From positions 84,481 to 148,480 of the forward strand of contig NZ_UFQQ01000015.1 in assembly GCF_900218015.1 (NCBI RefSeq): a stretch of 64,000 nucleotides of DNA, in the 5' to 3' direction. The notes under the pieces were generated by a model, which was not told the origin of the DNA, made no database searches, and saw nothing but the letters and a program-made list of their open reading frames with translations. Below, one piece after another: positions 18,485-26,611 of the stretch. How positions within the stretch are numbered: position 1 is the first letter of the stretch; the number at the start of each line of letters is the position of its first letter. The position numbers and the translations under genes were made by a program. Source of the stretch: Rhodopseudomonas pentothenatexigens. Its GTDB lineage: Bacteria; Pseudomonadota; Alphaproteobacteria; Rhizobiales; Xanthobacteraceae.

Positions 18485-18988
18485 ATGACCCGCACCGCTC
18501 GTCCCTTCACCGAAGTCGTTATCGAAGCCGATTGCTGGCAGGCCGAGGCATCGGCCGAAGCAACCGTGCTGCGCGCGATCGAAACCGCCGCCGATGCGAT
18601 CGATGCCGATACCGGCGGCGCCGAGCTGGCGGTGATGCTGACCGACGACGATCACATCCGTCTGCTGAATGCCTCGTTCCGCGGCAAGGACAAGCCGACC
18701 AACGTGCTGTCGTTTCCGGCCGCACAACCCGAGGCGCAGGCGGCTGGCGCGCCGAAGATGCTCGGCGACATCGCGATCGCGTACCAGACCGTCCGCCGCG
18801 AGGCCGACGACGAAGGCAAATCGTTCGATCACCACCTCAGTCACCTCGCCGTACACGGCTTCCTGCATCTGGTCGGCTACGACCACGAAACCGATCAGGA
18901 AGCCGACGAGATGGAAGACGCCGAGCGCGCAATTCTGGCGCGGCTCGGGATTCCGGATCCGTATGCCGGCCAGGATCGGGTGAGCTGA
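18485..18988 (+). CDS. ybeY: Endoribonuclease YbeY (rRNA maturation factor)
   Basis: 167 residues with the zinc-binding motif H-G-x-L-H-L-x-G-Y-D-H in AVHGFLHLVGYDHETD. The conserved KPTNVLSFP segment is also present. YbeY processes the 3' end of 16S rRNA and takes part in ribosome quality control. The ATG at 18485 gives the usual family length; GTG at 18413, overlapping the phoH stop, is an alternative giving 191 residues. The corC start is one base after its stop. Confidence 0.92.
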   Translation: MTRTARPFTEVVIEADCWQAEASAEATVLRAIETAADAIDADTGGAELAVMLTDDDHIRLLNASFRGKDKPTNVLSFPAAQPEAQAAGAPKMLGDIAIAYQTVRREADDEGKSFDHHLSHLAVHGFLHLVGYDHETDQEADEMEDAERAILARLGIPDPYAGQDRVS

Positions 18989-18989
18989 C

Positions 18990-20132
18990 ATGCCCGACGG
19001 CGACAGATCGCAGACCGGTTCGCAAGCCTCGTTGCCGGACTCCGCGCGCAACCAATTGCCCGCGGTCGTGCATCAGGGCGAAGTGCTGCAGCCGCACGGC
19101 ACCAACTGGCTGATCCGCGCGATCCGTTCGCTGTTCGGCTGGAAGCCCGGCTCGGTACGCGACGATCTGCAGGTCGTGCTCGACACCAGCCGGCCCGACG
19201 ATACCGGCTTCTCGACGCTCGAGCGCACGATGCTGCGCAACATCCTCGGGCTGCACGATCGCCGCATCGCCGACGTGATGGTGCACCGCGCCGACATCGT
19301 CGCGATCAAGCAGGACATTCAGCTCGGCGAACTGCTCAGCCTGTTTCAGGACGCGGCGCATTCGCGGCTGGTCGTCTACAACGAGACGCTCGATGATCCG
19401 GTCGGCATCGTCCACATCCGCGATCTCGTGGCGTTCATGACCGCCAAGGCCAAGGTGCCGCCGGCCACCGTCGCCAAGCGCAAGAAGGCGTTGCCGGCCG
19501 GGCTCGATCTACGCGCCATCGATCTGAAGATGCCGCTGACCGAAACCGGCATCATCCGCAAGCTGCTGTACGTGCCACCGTCGATGCGCGCCATCGATCT
19601 GCTCGCGCAGATGCAGGCGGCGCGTATCCATCTGGCGCTGGTGGTCGACGAGTACGGCGGCACCGACGGGCTGGTATCGATCGAGGACATCGTCGAACAG
19701 ATCGTCGGCGAGATCGACGACGAACACGACTCCACCGAACCACCGGCGATCGTCCGCCAGGCCGACGGCTCGTTCATCGCCGACGCGAAGGCCAGCCTTG
19801 AGGACGTCCGGGCGATGATCGGTGATCAATTCGTCACCGGCGAGGCCGGCGAAGACGTCGAGACGCTCGGCGGCTATCTCGTCAACCACGTCGGCCGGCT
19901 GCCGGTGCGCGGTGAAGTGATCGCCGGACCCGGTACGTTCGAATTCGAAGTGCTCGACGCCGATCCACGGCGCGTGAAGCGGCTCCGGATCGGCCCGCGC
20001 AAGGAGCGCCCGGCGCCGCGCACGCGCGACAGCCGGCGCCGCGAACCGTCGCCGGATTCGGCCGCCTCCGCGGTGGATGGAACCGGCTCCAATCCTCCTT
20101 CATCGGCCGGCGACGGGACCGGTTCGCCGTGA
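18990..20132 (+). CDS. corC: CorC/HlyC-type CBS-domain protein
   Basis: 380 residues. Two CBS motifs (about residues 90-215; VMVHRADIVAIKQDIQL and VPPSMRAIDLLAQMQAARIH) are followed by the CorC_HlyC C-terminal domain (DEYGGTDGLVSIEDIVEQIVGEI). No transmembrane segments occur, so this is the soluble short form associated with cobalt/magnesium efflux in enterobacteria; the actual role is uncertain. The last 50 residues are a Ser/Pro/Gly-rich tail. It overlaps lnt by four bases (GTGA), suggesting coupled translation. Confidence 0.88.
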   Translation: MPDGDRSQTGSQASLPDSARNQLPAVVHQGEVLQPHGTNWLIRAIRSLFGWKPGSVRDDLQVVLDTSRPDDTGFSTLERTMLRNILGLHDRRIADVMVHRADIVAIKQDIQLGELLSLFQDAAHSRLVVYNETLDDPVGIVHIRDLVAFMTAKAKVPPATVAKRKKALPAGLDLRAIDLKMPLTETGIIRKLLYVPPSMRAIDLLAQMQAARIHLALVVDEYGGTDGLVSIEDIVEQIVGEIDDEHDSTEPPAIVRQADGSFIADAKASLEDVRAMIGDQFVTGEAGEDVETLGGYLVNHVGRLPVRGEVIAGPGTFEFEVLDADPRRVKRLRIGPRKERPAPRTRDSRRREPSPDSAASAVDGTGSNPPSSAGDGTGSP

Positions 20133-21739
20133 ACCGTCGGGGTGTTCTGAACCGGATCGCCTCGGGCATCATCCTGGCGTGGGGCTGGAAGCGTGCGGCG
20201 ATCGCGCTGGTGGCCGGCGCGCTGTCCTCGCTGGCGATGGCGCCGTTCAACGTCTGGCCCATCCTGTTCGTCACCTTCCCGGTCGCGGTATGGCTGATCG
20301 ACGGCGCGGCGGCCGGCAAGCGGCGCGGCGTGCCGGCTGCTGCGATGGCCGGCTGGTGGTTCGGCTTCGGCTATTTCGTCCCCGGCCTGTATTGGATCGG
20401 CTACGCATTTCTGGTCGACGCCGACACCTTCGGCTGGCTGCTGCCGGTCGCGGTATGTGGGCTGCCGGCCTATCTGGCACTGTTCACCGCGCTCGGTTTC
20501 GCATTGGCGCGGCTGCTGTGGCGCCCCGACAGTCTGCGCGTGCTGTCGCTCGCCCTCGGCCTGACGATCAGTGAATGGCTGCGGGGTCATTTGCTGACCG
20601 GCTTCCCCTGGAATGCCTTCGGCTACGCGCTGACTGAACCGCTGGCGCTGGCGCAGAGCATCTCGCTGATCGGGATCTGGGGCCTGACGCTGCTGGCGGT
20701 GGCGATCTTCGCCTCACCCGCGGTGCTGGCCGATGGCGGCATCGAGGCGCGTCAGCGGTGGGCCGCGCCTGTGGCCGCGCTGGCAGTCCTGGCCGTCATG
20801 GCGGTTTATGGCGGCATTCGACTCAAATTGTCGCCGACCAAGCTGGTCGACAATGTCCGGCTGCGGATCATGCAGCCCAACCTGCCGCAGGACGCCCGCT
20901 TCAACTATTCCGCCAAAGCGGACGTGATGCAGAAATACCTGTCGTTGTCGGACCGCTCGACCGGACCGAAGTCGACCGGTGTGCGCGACGTATCGCTGCT
21001 GATCTGGCCGGAATCGGCGTTTCCGTTCTTCCTGACGCGTGAAGCGGACGCGATGGCGCAGATCGCCGATCTGCTTCCGAAGGGTACGATTCTTCTGACC
21101 GGAGCAGTCCGGCCTCCGGAGTTACCGCCCGGCCGCCGAATTACCCGCGCCTACAATTCGATCTATGCGATCGACGATGATGGCAGCATTCTGGCGGTCT
21201 ACGACAAACTGCATCTGGTCCCATTCGGCGAATTTCTGCCGTACCAGAATCTGATGGAGAAGCTCGGCTTCGTCCAGCTCACCAAGGTGCAGGGCGGATT
21301 TTTGTCCGGCGTCGCACGCCGCAATCTGGACCTTCCCAATGCGCCCCCGGTGCTGCCGCTGATCTGCTACGAGGCGATCTTTCCCGACGAGATCGCGATC
21401 GGCAACAACCGTCCCGGCTGGATGCTGAATCTCACAAACGACGGCTGGTTCGGCATATCCAGCGGTCCGTACCAACATCTGCAGCAGGCGCGGATGCGCG
21501 CGGTCGAGCAGGGCCTGCCCCTCGTTCGCGCAGCGAACACCGGCATTTCGGCGGTCATCGACCCGCTCGGTCGCGTGGTTGCGGAGCTCGGGCTCGGTGT
21601 CGAAGGGGTGCTGGATTCGGGGCTGCCGACGCCGGTCTCGCCGACCGTCTATGCGCGGGTCGGCGAGCTTCCCGCGGCCGTGCTGGTTGCGTTAGTGATG
21701 ATGCTTGTACTATTACGAAAGCGCCAGCCGGGCTCGTGA
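20129..21739 (+). CDS. lnt: Apolipoprotein N-acyltransferase
   Basis: 536 residues. About seven hydrophobic segments in the first 230 residues are followed by a periplasmic nitrilase-like domain. The Glu-Lys-Cys triad is seen in IWPESAFPFF, YDKLHLVPFGEFLPY and LICYEAIFPDE. It adds the third acyl chain to the N-terminal Cys of lipoproteins, completing lipoprotein maturation. The GTG start overlaps the corC stop. A final hydrophobic segment (AAVLVALVMMLVLL) anchors the C terminus. Confidence 0.95.
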   Translation: MNRRGVLNRIASGIILAWGWKRAAIALVAGALSSLAMAPFNVWPILFVTFPVAVWLIDGAAAGKRRGVPAAAMAGWWFGFGYFVPGLYWIGYAFLVDADTFGWLLPVAVCGLPAYLALFTALGFALARLLWRPDSLRVLSLALGLTISEWLRGHLLTGFPWNAFGYALTEPLALAQSISLIGIWGLTLLAVAIFASPAVLADGGIEARQRWAAPVAALAVLAVMAVYGGIRLKLSPTKLVDNVRLRIMQPNLPQDARFNYSAKADVMQKYLSLSDRSTGPKSTGVRDVSLLIWPESAFPFFLTREADAMAQIADLLPKGTILLTGAVRPPELPPGRRITRAYNSIYAIDDDGSILAVYDKLHLVPFGEFLPYQNLMEKLGFVQLTKVQGGFLSGVARRNLDLPNAPPVLPLICYEAIFPDEIAIGNNRPGWMLNLTNDGWFGISSGPYQHLQQARMRAVEQGLPLVRAANTGISAVIDPLGRVVAELGLGVEGVLDSGLPTPVSPTVYARVGELPAAVLVALVMMLVLLRKRQPGS

Positions 21740-21777
21740 TAATACGCGACTCAGCGACGCAACCAGAGATTAAGTTG

Positions 21778-21848
21778 GAGAAAATTCGCACTCGTAGAGC
21801 CGGCGAATTTCTCTCGGCGTAAATTAACGCCGAATCCGCGTCGGATTC
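21778..21848. repeat. Cluster of three inverted repeats between lnt and the HTH regulator
   Basis: Dyad 1: arms 21778-21789 and 21803-21813 (GAGAAAATTCGC / GCGAATTTCTC, one extra A). Dyad 2: arms 21814-21820 and 21827-21833 (TCGGCGT / ACGCCGA, perfect). Dyad 3: arms 21832-21838 and 21842-21848 (GAATCCG / CGGATTC, perfect). They follow one another with essentially no gap. They could be lnt 3'-end structures, operators, or both. Confidence 0.7.
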
Positions 21849-21857
21849 CAAAGACAT

Positions 21858-21916
21858 TTGACGACTCCGATATTTGAGGCGTATTCCAACCCTCATACGC
21901 TAACTGTTGGCGTATG
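21858..21916 (+). promoter_or_regulatory. Putative promoter and operator of the HTH regulator
   Basis: TTGACG at 21858-21863 and TATTCC at 21882-21887 are 18 bases apart. A perfect dyad CATACGC-N9-GCGTATG occupies 21894-21916, roughly from the expected transcription start to +23. This arrangement is typical of autorepression by a Cro/CI-type protein. Binding is inference. Confidence 0.5.
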
Positions 21917-21939
21917 CACGTGCCTGAGGAGTGAGTGAG

Positions 21940-22359
21940 ATGTCGACTAAAGCGCCCAATCCTGTTGACAAATACGTCGGCAGCCGTGTGCGCATGCGAC
22001 GCATCATGCTGGGCATGAGTCAGGAAAAACTCGGCGAAGCGCTGGGTCTGACTTTTCAGCAAGTGCAGAAATACGAAAAGGGCACCAACCGCGTCGGCGC
22101 CAGCCGCATTCAGCAGATCGCTGAAGTCCTGCAGGTCCCGGTGTCCTTCTTGTTCGAAGGCGGCCCGAGCGGCGGCCTCGCCAACGGCAACGGCTTCAGT
22201 GAGGCGCCGTCGCCCTCATACGTGTCCGACTTCCTCGCGACTTCCGAAGGTCTGGCGCTTACCCGCGCCTTCACCAAGATCACCGATGCCAAGCTCCGTC
22301 GCAGCATCGTCGATCTCGTCGAACGGATCGCCGCACGCGAAGCGGACGAGACCAACTGA
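21940..22359 (+). CDS. Cro/CI-family HTH transcriptional regulator
   Basis: 139 residues from an ATG with GAGGAG 8 bases upstream; the in-frame GTG at 21931 is too close to that site. The XRE helix-turn-helix lies at about residues 15-70 (VRMRRIMLGMSQEKLGEALGL, QQVQKYEKGTNRVGASRIQ). The C-terminal part (ALTRAFTKITDAKLRRSIVDLVE) is shared by the small regulator found downstream of lnt in Rhizobiales (PhrR-like in Sinorhizobium). Targets are unknown. The upstream region has an operator-like dyad, suggesting autoregulation. Confidence 0.88.
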   Translation: MSTKAPNPVDKYVGSRVRMRRIMLGMSQEKLGEALGLTFQQVQKYEKGTNRVGASRIQQIAEVLQVPVSFLFEGGPSGGLANGNGFSEAPSPSYVSDFLATSEGLALTRAFTKITDAKLRRSIVDLVERIAAREADETN

Positions 22360-22494
22360 TCGATCGGCCTTCGTCGCGCCGGCTTCCGCTGTGATAGCTT
22401 CTCGAGGCGAGGCCGGTTTTTCGTTCACGGTCTGACAATGGCAGTCCTGTCTTCGGCAGGACACCGGCCGAGGAAGCATGAGCGCCGTCGCTTG

Positions 22495-23238
22495 ATGTTC
22501 AATATTGATCACCCTGACTCTGCGCCGGATTCCGATGATCGCGATGGTGACGTCGCGATGCACCGCCAAGGATCGTTCTTCGGCCGTCGCAAGGGCCACA
22601 AGCTGCGTGCTCATCAGGCCGACCTGATCGAGCACCTGCTGCCGCATCTGTCGCTGCGGATCGACGGTCCGGCTCCCGACTCGCTTACTACGCTGTTTGA
22701 CTCGGCGGTCGAGCTCGTTCGTCTCGAAATCGGGTTCGGCGGCGGCGAGCATCTGCTTGCCGAAGCCCTGGCGCATCCGAACACCGGGTTCATCGGCGCC
22801 GAACCTTACGTCAACGGGATGGCCAAGATCCTGGCACGGATCGAGGCGGAGAACATCGGCAACATCCGTCTGTTCGCCGGCGACGCATCCGAACTGCTGG
22901 CCTGGGTGCCGGCCGGCTCGCTGGCGCGGATCGATCTGATCCATCCCGATCCATGGCCGAAGCGACGGCACTGGAAGCGCCGCTTCGTCCAGGACGCCAC
23001 CGTTTCGGCGATGGCCCGCGCGTTGGCGCCACACGGCGAATTCCGTTTCGTCAGCGACATCGACGGCTACAACGCATGGACCCTGGCGCATCTGCTCCGC
23101 GCGCCCGGTTTCGACTGGTTGGCCGAGCGGGCCGACGATTGGCGCAAGCCGTGGCCGAACTACACGATGACGCGCTACGGCCGCAAAGCCGAGCGCGAGG
23201 GACGGCGCGCCAACTATCTGCGTTTCGAACGACTGTGA
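22495..23238 (+). CDS. trmB: tRNA (guanine-N7-)-methyltransferase
   Basis: 247 residues from the ATG at 22495; the frame extends to an ATG at 22438 (266 residues) and neither has a clear ribosome site. The SAM-binding loop is in LEIGFGGGEHLLAEAL. The TrmB signature IHPDPWPKRRHWKRRF is intact, as is FVSDIDGYNAW. It makes m7G46 in tRNA variable loops. In many Rhizobiales metK lies between the HTH gene and trmB; here only 135 bases separate them and no metK is present. Confidence 0.92.
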   Translation: MFNIDHPDSAPDSDDRDGDVAMHRQGSFFGRRKGHKLRAHQADLIEHLLPHLSLRIDGPAPDSLTTLFDSAVELVRLEIGFGGGEHLLAEALAHPNTGFIGAEPYVNGMAKILARIEAENIGNIRLFAGDASELLAWVPAGSLARIDLIHPDPWPKRRHWKRRFVQDATVSAMARALAPHGEFRFVSDIDGYNAWTLAHLLRAPGFDWLAERADDWRKPWPNYTMTRYGRKAEREGRRANYLRFERL

Positions 23239-23438
23239 ACGGCGACGATTAGACTAACCCAGTCGTCCGTGAACCGTTCGGAAGCCCATGATTTGCGATT
23301 AGATCAGTCACGGGCAAGTATTCGATTTTGCGGGAAGGCCGGCGCGAGCAGGCTGCGTGAGAACTGAACGAGTCGGTTAGATTGGGCCGCATCGGCAACG
23401 GTGCGGCAAGCCCGGCGATCAGCCGCTTCGGCAACGGC

Positions 23439-23466
23439 GATGCCCTGCTGGTGATGCCCTGCTGGT
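23439..23466. repeat. Two tandem copies of a 14-bp unit
   Basis: GATGCCCTGCTGGT occurs twice back to back and is followed by a partial third start (GATG). It lies within the nested inverted repeats between trmB and folD. Confidence 0.85.
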
Positions 23467-23552
23467 GATGCTGTCGCGGCATCGGCGCGGCCCAATATGC
23501 CTAAGTCAATCCGAGCCGCGAAAACTCACGGACGACTAACCACCCGCGCGAC

Positions 23553-23597
23553 GTCATCCTTCGAGGCTCGCCCTTCGGGCGAGCACCTCAGCATGAC
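23553..23597. repeat. Palindromic repeat GTCATCCTTCGAGG...CATGAC
   Basis: A central hairpin GCTCGCCC-TTC-GGGCGAGC is flanked by GTCATCCTTCGAG and CACCTCAGCATGAC. It is a second class of short intergenic palindrome, common in Bradyrhizobium-group genomes. It lies 13 bases past the folD stop and could serve as a 3'-end structure. Confidence 0.7.
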
Positions 23598-23609
23598 GAC
23601 GGTGGTGAA

Positions 23610-24497
23610 TTAAACCGCCGGCTTGGGCAGGCCGTGGATCGCGCAGGCGGCGCGGACGGTGTTGACCAAAAGGCAGGCGACCGTCATCAGGCCGACGCCG
23701 CCGGGGACCGGCGTAATCGCGCCGGCGACCTCCTTGGCCTCGGCGAACGCGACGTCGCCGAGCAGCTTGTCCTTGCCGCCGTCCTTGCCCGGGGTCCGGT
23801 TGATGCCGACGTCGATCACTGTGGCGCCCGGCTTGATCCAGTCGCCCTTCACCATCTCGGCCTTGCCGACCGCGGCGAACACCAGATCGGCCTGGCGGCA
23901 CAGCGCCGGCAGGTCGCGGGTGCGCGAATGCGCGATCGTCACCGTGGCGTTCTCGTTCAGCAGCAACTGCACCAGCGGCTTGCCGACCAGATTGGACCGG
24001 CCGATCACCAGCGCGTTCATGCCCTCGAGCGAGGCGTGCACGGTTTTGGCCATGATGATGCTGCCGAGCGGGGTGCACGGCGTCAGCGCGAACAGGCCGG
24101 AGGCGAGCCGGCCCGCATTGGTCGGGTTGAGGCCGTCGACATCCTTGGCTGGATCGATGGCGTCGATCACCGCGTTGCTGTCGAGGCCCTTGGGCAGCGG
24201 CAATTGCACCAGAATGCCGTGCACCGCCGGATCGGCATTGAGCTTTGCGATCAACGCCATCAGCTCGGCCTGCGGCACGTCGGCGGGCAGCCGGTGCTCG
24301 AACGAGGCCATGCCGGCCTCCTGGGTCTGCTTGTGCTTACTGCGGACATAGACCTCGGAGGCGGGGTCGTTGCCGACCAGCACCACCGCCAGGCCCGGCG
24401 TGATGCCGTGCTCGGTCTTCAGCCGCGCGACTTCCGCGGCGACGCGGGCGCGTAGCTCGGCCGAGATGATTTTTCCATCGATGATCCGGGCTGTCAT
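23610..24497 (-). CDS. folD: Bifunctional methylene-THF dehydrogenase / methenyl-THF cyclohydrolase
   Basis: 295 residues from the ATG at 24495-24497 with AGAGGA just upstream; the open frame to 24626 is ignored. The catalytic Lys lies in [17 protein letters not shown]. The folate site QLPLPKG, the [13 protein letters not shown] segment and the NADP-binding [12 protein letters not shown] and [15 protein letters not shown] motifs are intact. It interconverts 5,10-methylene-, methenyl- and 10-formyl-THF in one-carbon metabolism. It is downstream of the DUF167 and yggT genes on the minus strand, probably in one transcript. Confidence 0.95.
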   Translation of the reverse strand: MTARIIDGKIISAELRARVAAEVARLKTEHGITPGLAVVLVGNDPASEVYVRSKHKQTQEAGMASFEHRLPADVPQAELMALIAKLNADPAVHGILVQLPLPKGLDSNAVIDAIDPAKDVDGLNPTNAGRLASGLFALTPCTPLGSIIMAKTVHASLEGMNALVIGRSNLVGKPLVQLLLNENATVTIAHSRTRDLPALCRQADLVFAAVGKAEMVKGDWIKPGATVIDVGINRTPGKDGGKDKLLGDVAFAEAKEVAGAITPVPGGVGLMTVACLLVNTVRAACAIHGLPKPAV

Positions 24498-24603
24498 GTC
24501 GTCCTCTTTGCCTGTCCCAGCCGATGCGTCCGCATCGAAATGACAACGCCTCCCCGAACGGAGAGGCGAATGGTGGATCGCCCTCGCGGGCCTCCCTGCT
24601 TGT

Positions 24604-24930
24604 TCATTCGGCGGGTTTGGCCGCAACCAGGCGGCGCAATGTTTCGCCGAGCTGTTTTGGATCGCCGTCGATCGCGATCTGCTTCTGCCGCGAGGTCGCG
24701 CCCGACAGCAGCCTCACATTGCGCTTCGGCACGCCGACCGCCCTGGCCAGCAGCTCCGTCACCGCCCGGTTGGCCTCGCCGCCATCGGCGATGGCCCGAA
24801 CCCGCACTTTGACCACCGGCCGGCCGTCCGACAGCGTTTCCAGCCCATCAATGTCGTCACGGCCGCCGCGTGGGGTGACCCGCACCGCCACCGCGACGCC
24901 CTGAGCCGAATACCGCCAAGCCTCCGCCAT
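24604..24930 (-). CDS. DUF167 (YggU-type) protein
   Basis: 108 residues. The segments [19 protein letters not shown] and [21 protein letters not shown], then [14 protein letters not shown], are the DUF167/YggU signature. The family has a small alpha/beta fold and no known activity. It commonly sits beside yggT, as here (31-base gap upstream). It probably forms an operon yggT-DUF167-folD. Confidence 0.9.
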   Translation of the reverse strand: MAEAWRYSAQGVAVAVRVTPRGGRDDIDGLETLSDGRPVVKVRVRAIADGGEANRAVTELLARAVGVPKRNVRLLSGATSRQKQIAIDGDPKQLGETLRRLVAAKPAE

Positions 24931-24961
24931 GCCGGGCGCCCCCGCCGCTGCGTCAGCGCAG

Positions 24962-25252
24962 TCAGAACACCGCCGGGTAGATGTAATAGGTGATCACCCG
25001 CTGCAGGAACATGATCAGCAGGATCAGGATGATCGGCGAGATATCGAGGCCGCCGAGCGACGGCAGCAGATTGCGGATCGGCGCCAGAAGCGGCTCGGTG
25101 ATTCGGTACAGGAACTCGGACACCGCGCCGACGAACTGGTTGCGCGTGTTCACAACGTTGAAGGCGATCAGCCAGGACAGGATCGCGGAGGCGATCAGCA
25201 GCCAGATGTAGAGATCGAGGATGATGAGAACGATGTCGAGAATGGCGCGCAT
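24962..25252 (-). CDS. YggT-family membrane protein
   Basis: 96 residues from the ATG at 25250-25252; the longer open frame to 25606 crosses the tRNA gene and is not real. Two hydrophobic segments (about residues 3-25 and 70-92) flank the conserved NQFVGAVSEFLYRITEPLLAP motif. YggT proteins are integral inner-membrane proteins; links to osmotic stress or to cell shape have been proposed, but the mechanism is not settled. Confidence 0.9.
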   Translation of the reverse strand: MRAILDIVLIILDLYIWLLIASAILSWLIAFNVVNTRNQFVGAVSEFLYRITEPLLAPIRNLLPSLGGLDISPIILILLIMFLQRVITYYIYPAVF

Positions 25253-25452
25253 GACGGGGGAAAACTCGCGGTTTCGGTCGCGGAAGGCTCGAGCCGTAGA
25301 TATCGGTTCACCCCCGTCCAAACAAGGGAACTCGGCGGCAATAAAGCCGCGGCGGGCCGATTTCGATCCGTCCTGTCGTTCTTGACTTGGCCACAACCTG
25401 CACTGTAAATGGCGGCGTTCGCTGGCCGGGACGACTTGTCCTGACCGCGCAA

Positions 25453-25528
25453 GGGGCCATAGCTCAGCTGGGAGAGCGCATCGTTCGCAATGATGAGGTC
25501 GGCGGTTCGATCCCGCCTGGCTCCACCA
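25453..25528 (+). tRNA. tRNA-Ala, anticodon CGC
   Basis: A 76-base cloverleaf with encoded CCA. Acceptor GGGGCCA pairs with TGGCTCC with one G-T pair. The D stem is GCTC/GAGC. The anticodon stem CATCG/TGATG has a 7-base loop TTCGCAA and anticodon CGC at 25486-25488, reading GCG. The T arm is GGCGG-TTCGATC-CCGCC. The discriminator base is A. Confidence 0.97.
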
Positions 25529-25555
25529 ACTTCCCGAAACCAAGACGGAAGTTGG
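25526..25555 (+). terminator. Stem-loop at the tRNA 3' end
   Basis: CCAACTTCC (25526-25534) and GGAAGTTGG (25547-25555) form a perfect 9-bp stem with a 12-base loop. The left arm begins with the CCA of the tRNA. No T tract follows, so it may be a processing or termination structure rather than a canonical intrinsic terminator. Confidence 0.45.
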
Positions 25556-25718
25556 CGACCTTCGCGACACGGTCCCAGTAGTTTTCCAAGAAATTCGGAC
25601 GAACAAGCGGTCTTCGCGAGGACCGCTGCTGATTTTCTGCGCCTCGTCTTTGGTCAGACGCCCGCCATATGAGGTTGGCTGCCGAGCGCCCCTGGGGACG
25701 CCCGGCCTTTCCTGACGA

Positions 25719-26546
25719 TCACACGCTGCTGAAACGCGGCGGGCGCTTTTCGACGAAGCTGGCGACGCCTTCCTTGAAATCGGCGCTGGCGAGCGAAATC
25801 GCCATCTCGCGATTGGCCTCGATCGTCGCTTCCGCCAGGGTCTGGAACGGCACCTCGTAGAGCTGCCGCTTGATCACCTGCATCGACTTCGGCGCGACAT
25901 TGTCGGCGAGGTCGCGGGCGTAAGCGTAGGTCTGCTCGCGGAGCTGATCGGCCGGATACAGCCGGTTCACCAGCCCCATCCGCAGTGCTTCGTCGGCCGA
26001 AACCCGTCGCGCCGACAGCAATAGATCGAGCGCATTGGCATGGCCGACGATCCGCGGCAGCATCCAGGAAATGCCGTGCTCGGCGATCAGGCCGCGGCGC
26101 GCGAAGGCGGTGGTGAACACCGCGGAGTCGGCGGCGAAGCGGACGTCGCAATACAGCGCGTGCACCAGCCCGATGCCGGCGGTGGCGCCGTTGAGCATGC
26201 CGATGATCGGCTTGGGAATCGACGGATAGAACGCGTAGCGGGTCTGCCAGTCGGCGCGGCGGTTCATGTCGAACGGCGGCAGGTCGGCGGCGCGGCGGAC
26301 GTCGGAGGGATCGATGTTCTGCAGCACCTGCATGTCGGCGCCGGCGCAGAATCCGCGGCCCGCGCCGGTCAGCACGATGACGCGGACCTCGCCGTCCTCG
26401 GCCGCCTGCTGCATCGCGGCTCGGACCTCGCGCTCCATCACCGGCGTCCATGCATTCATGCGGTCCGGCCGGTTCAGCGTGATGGTCGCGATCCGGTCGG
26501 CGACGTCATAGAGGATGTCCTGGTAGCTCAACGGCGTTTCTCCCAT
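25719..26546 (-). CDS. Enoyl-CoA hydratase/isomerase family protein
   Basis: 275 residues of the crotonase fold. The oxyanion-hole strands are in VIVLTGAGRGFCAGADMQV and the second in IGMLNGATAGIGLVHALYCD. The helix with LIAEHGISWMLPRIVG carries the conserved Glu at the usual catalytic position. C-terminal helices are typical (QVIKRQLYEVPFQTLAEAT). It probably hydrates a 2-enoyl-CoA in fatty or aromatic acid degradation; the substrate is unknown. It follows the NTF2-like gene on the same strand (65-base gap). Confidence 0.88.
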   Translation of the reverse strand: MGETPLSYQDILYDVADRIATITLNRPDRMNAWTPVMEREVRAAMQQAAEDGEVRVIVLTGAGRGFCAGADMQVLQNIDPSDVRRAADLPPFDMNRRADWQTRYAFYPSIPKPIIGMLNGATAGIGLVHALYCDVRFAADSAVFTTAFARRGLIAEHGISWMLPRIVGHANALDLLLSARRVSADEALRMGLVNRLYPADQLREQTYAYARDLADNVAPKSMQVIKRQLYEVPFQTLAEATIEANREMAISLASADFKEGVASFVEKRPPRFSSV

Positions 26547-26611
26547 TGTTGATTGTTGTTTGGCGCGCGACTAGCGTCGGGCGCGTTGTCGCCCGCCGTG
26601 GGCGACCGATC

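Larger units (their letters stand above)
23239..23609. other. Gene-free structured region between convergent trmB and folD
   Basis: 371 bases with no credible gene. An outer inverted repeat (AGTCGTCCGTGA at 23261-23272; reverse complement at 23526-23537) encloses an inner one (ATTGGGCCGC at 23381-23390; reverse complement at 23487-23496). A 14-base tandem repeat and two copies of CGGCAACGG lie inside the inner loop. A palindromic repeat of another family follows at 23553-23597. It could be a small mobile-element remnant or a structured RNA. Confidence 0.5.

Noticed and set aside
22370..22430. Possible terminator between the HTH gene and trmB
   Set aside because: GCCGG...CCGG with TTTTT nearby pairs over only five bases with a loop above 30 bases, too weak.
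23439..23466. CRISPR-like array
   Set aside because: Only two 14-base units with no spacer between them and no cas genes.
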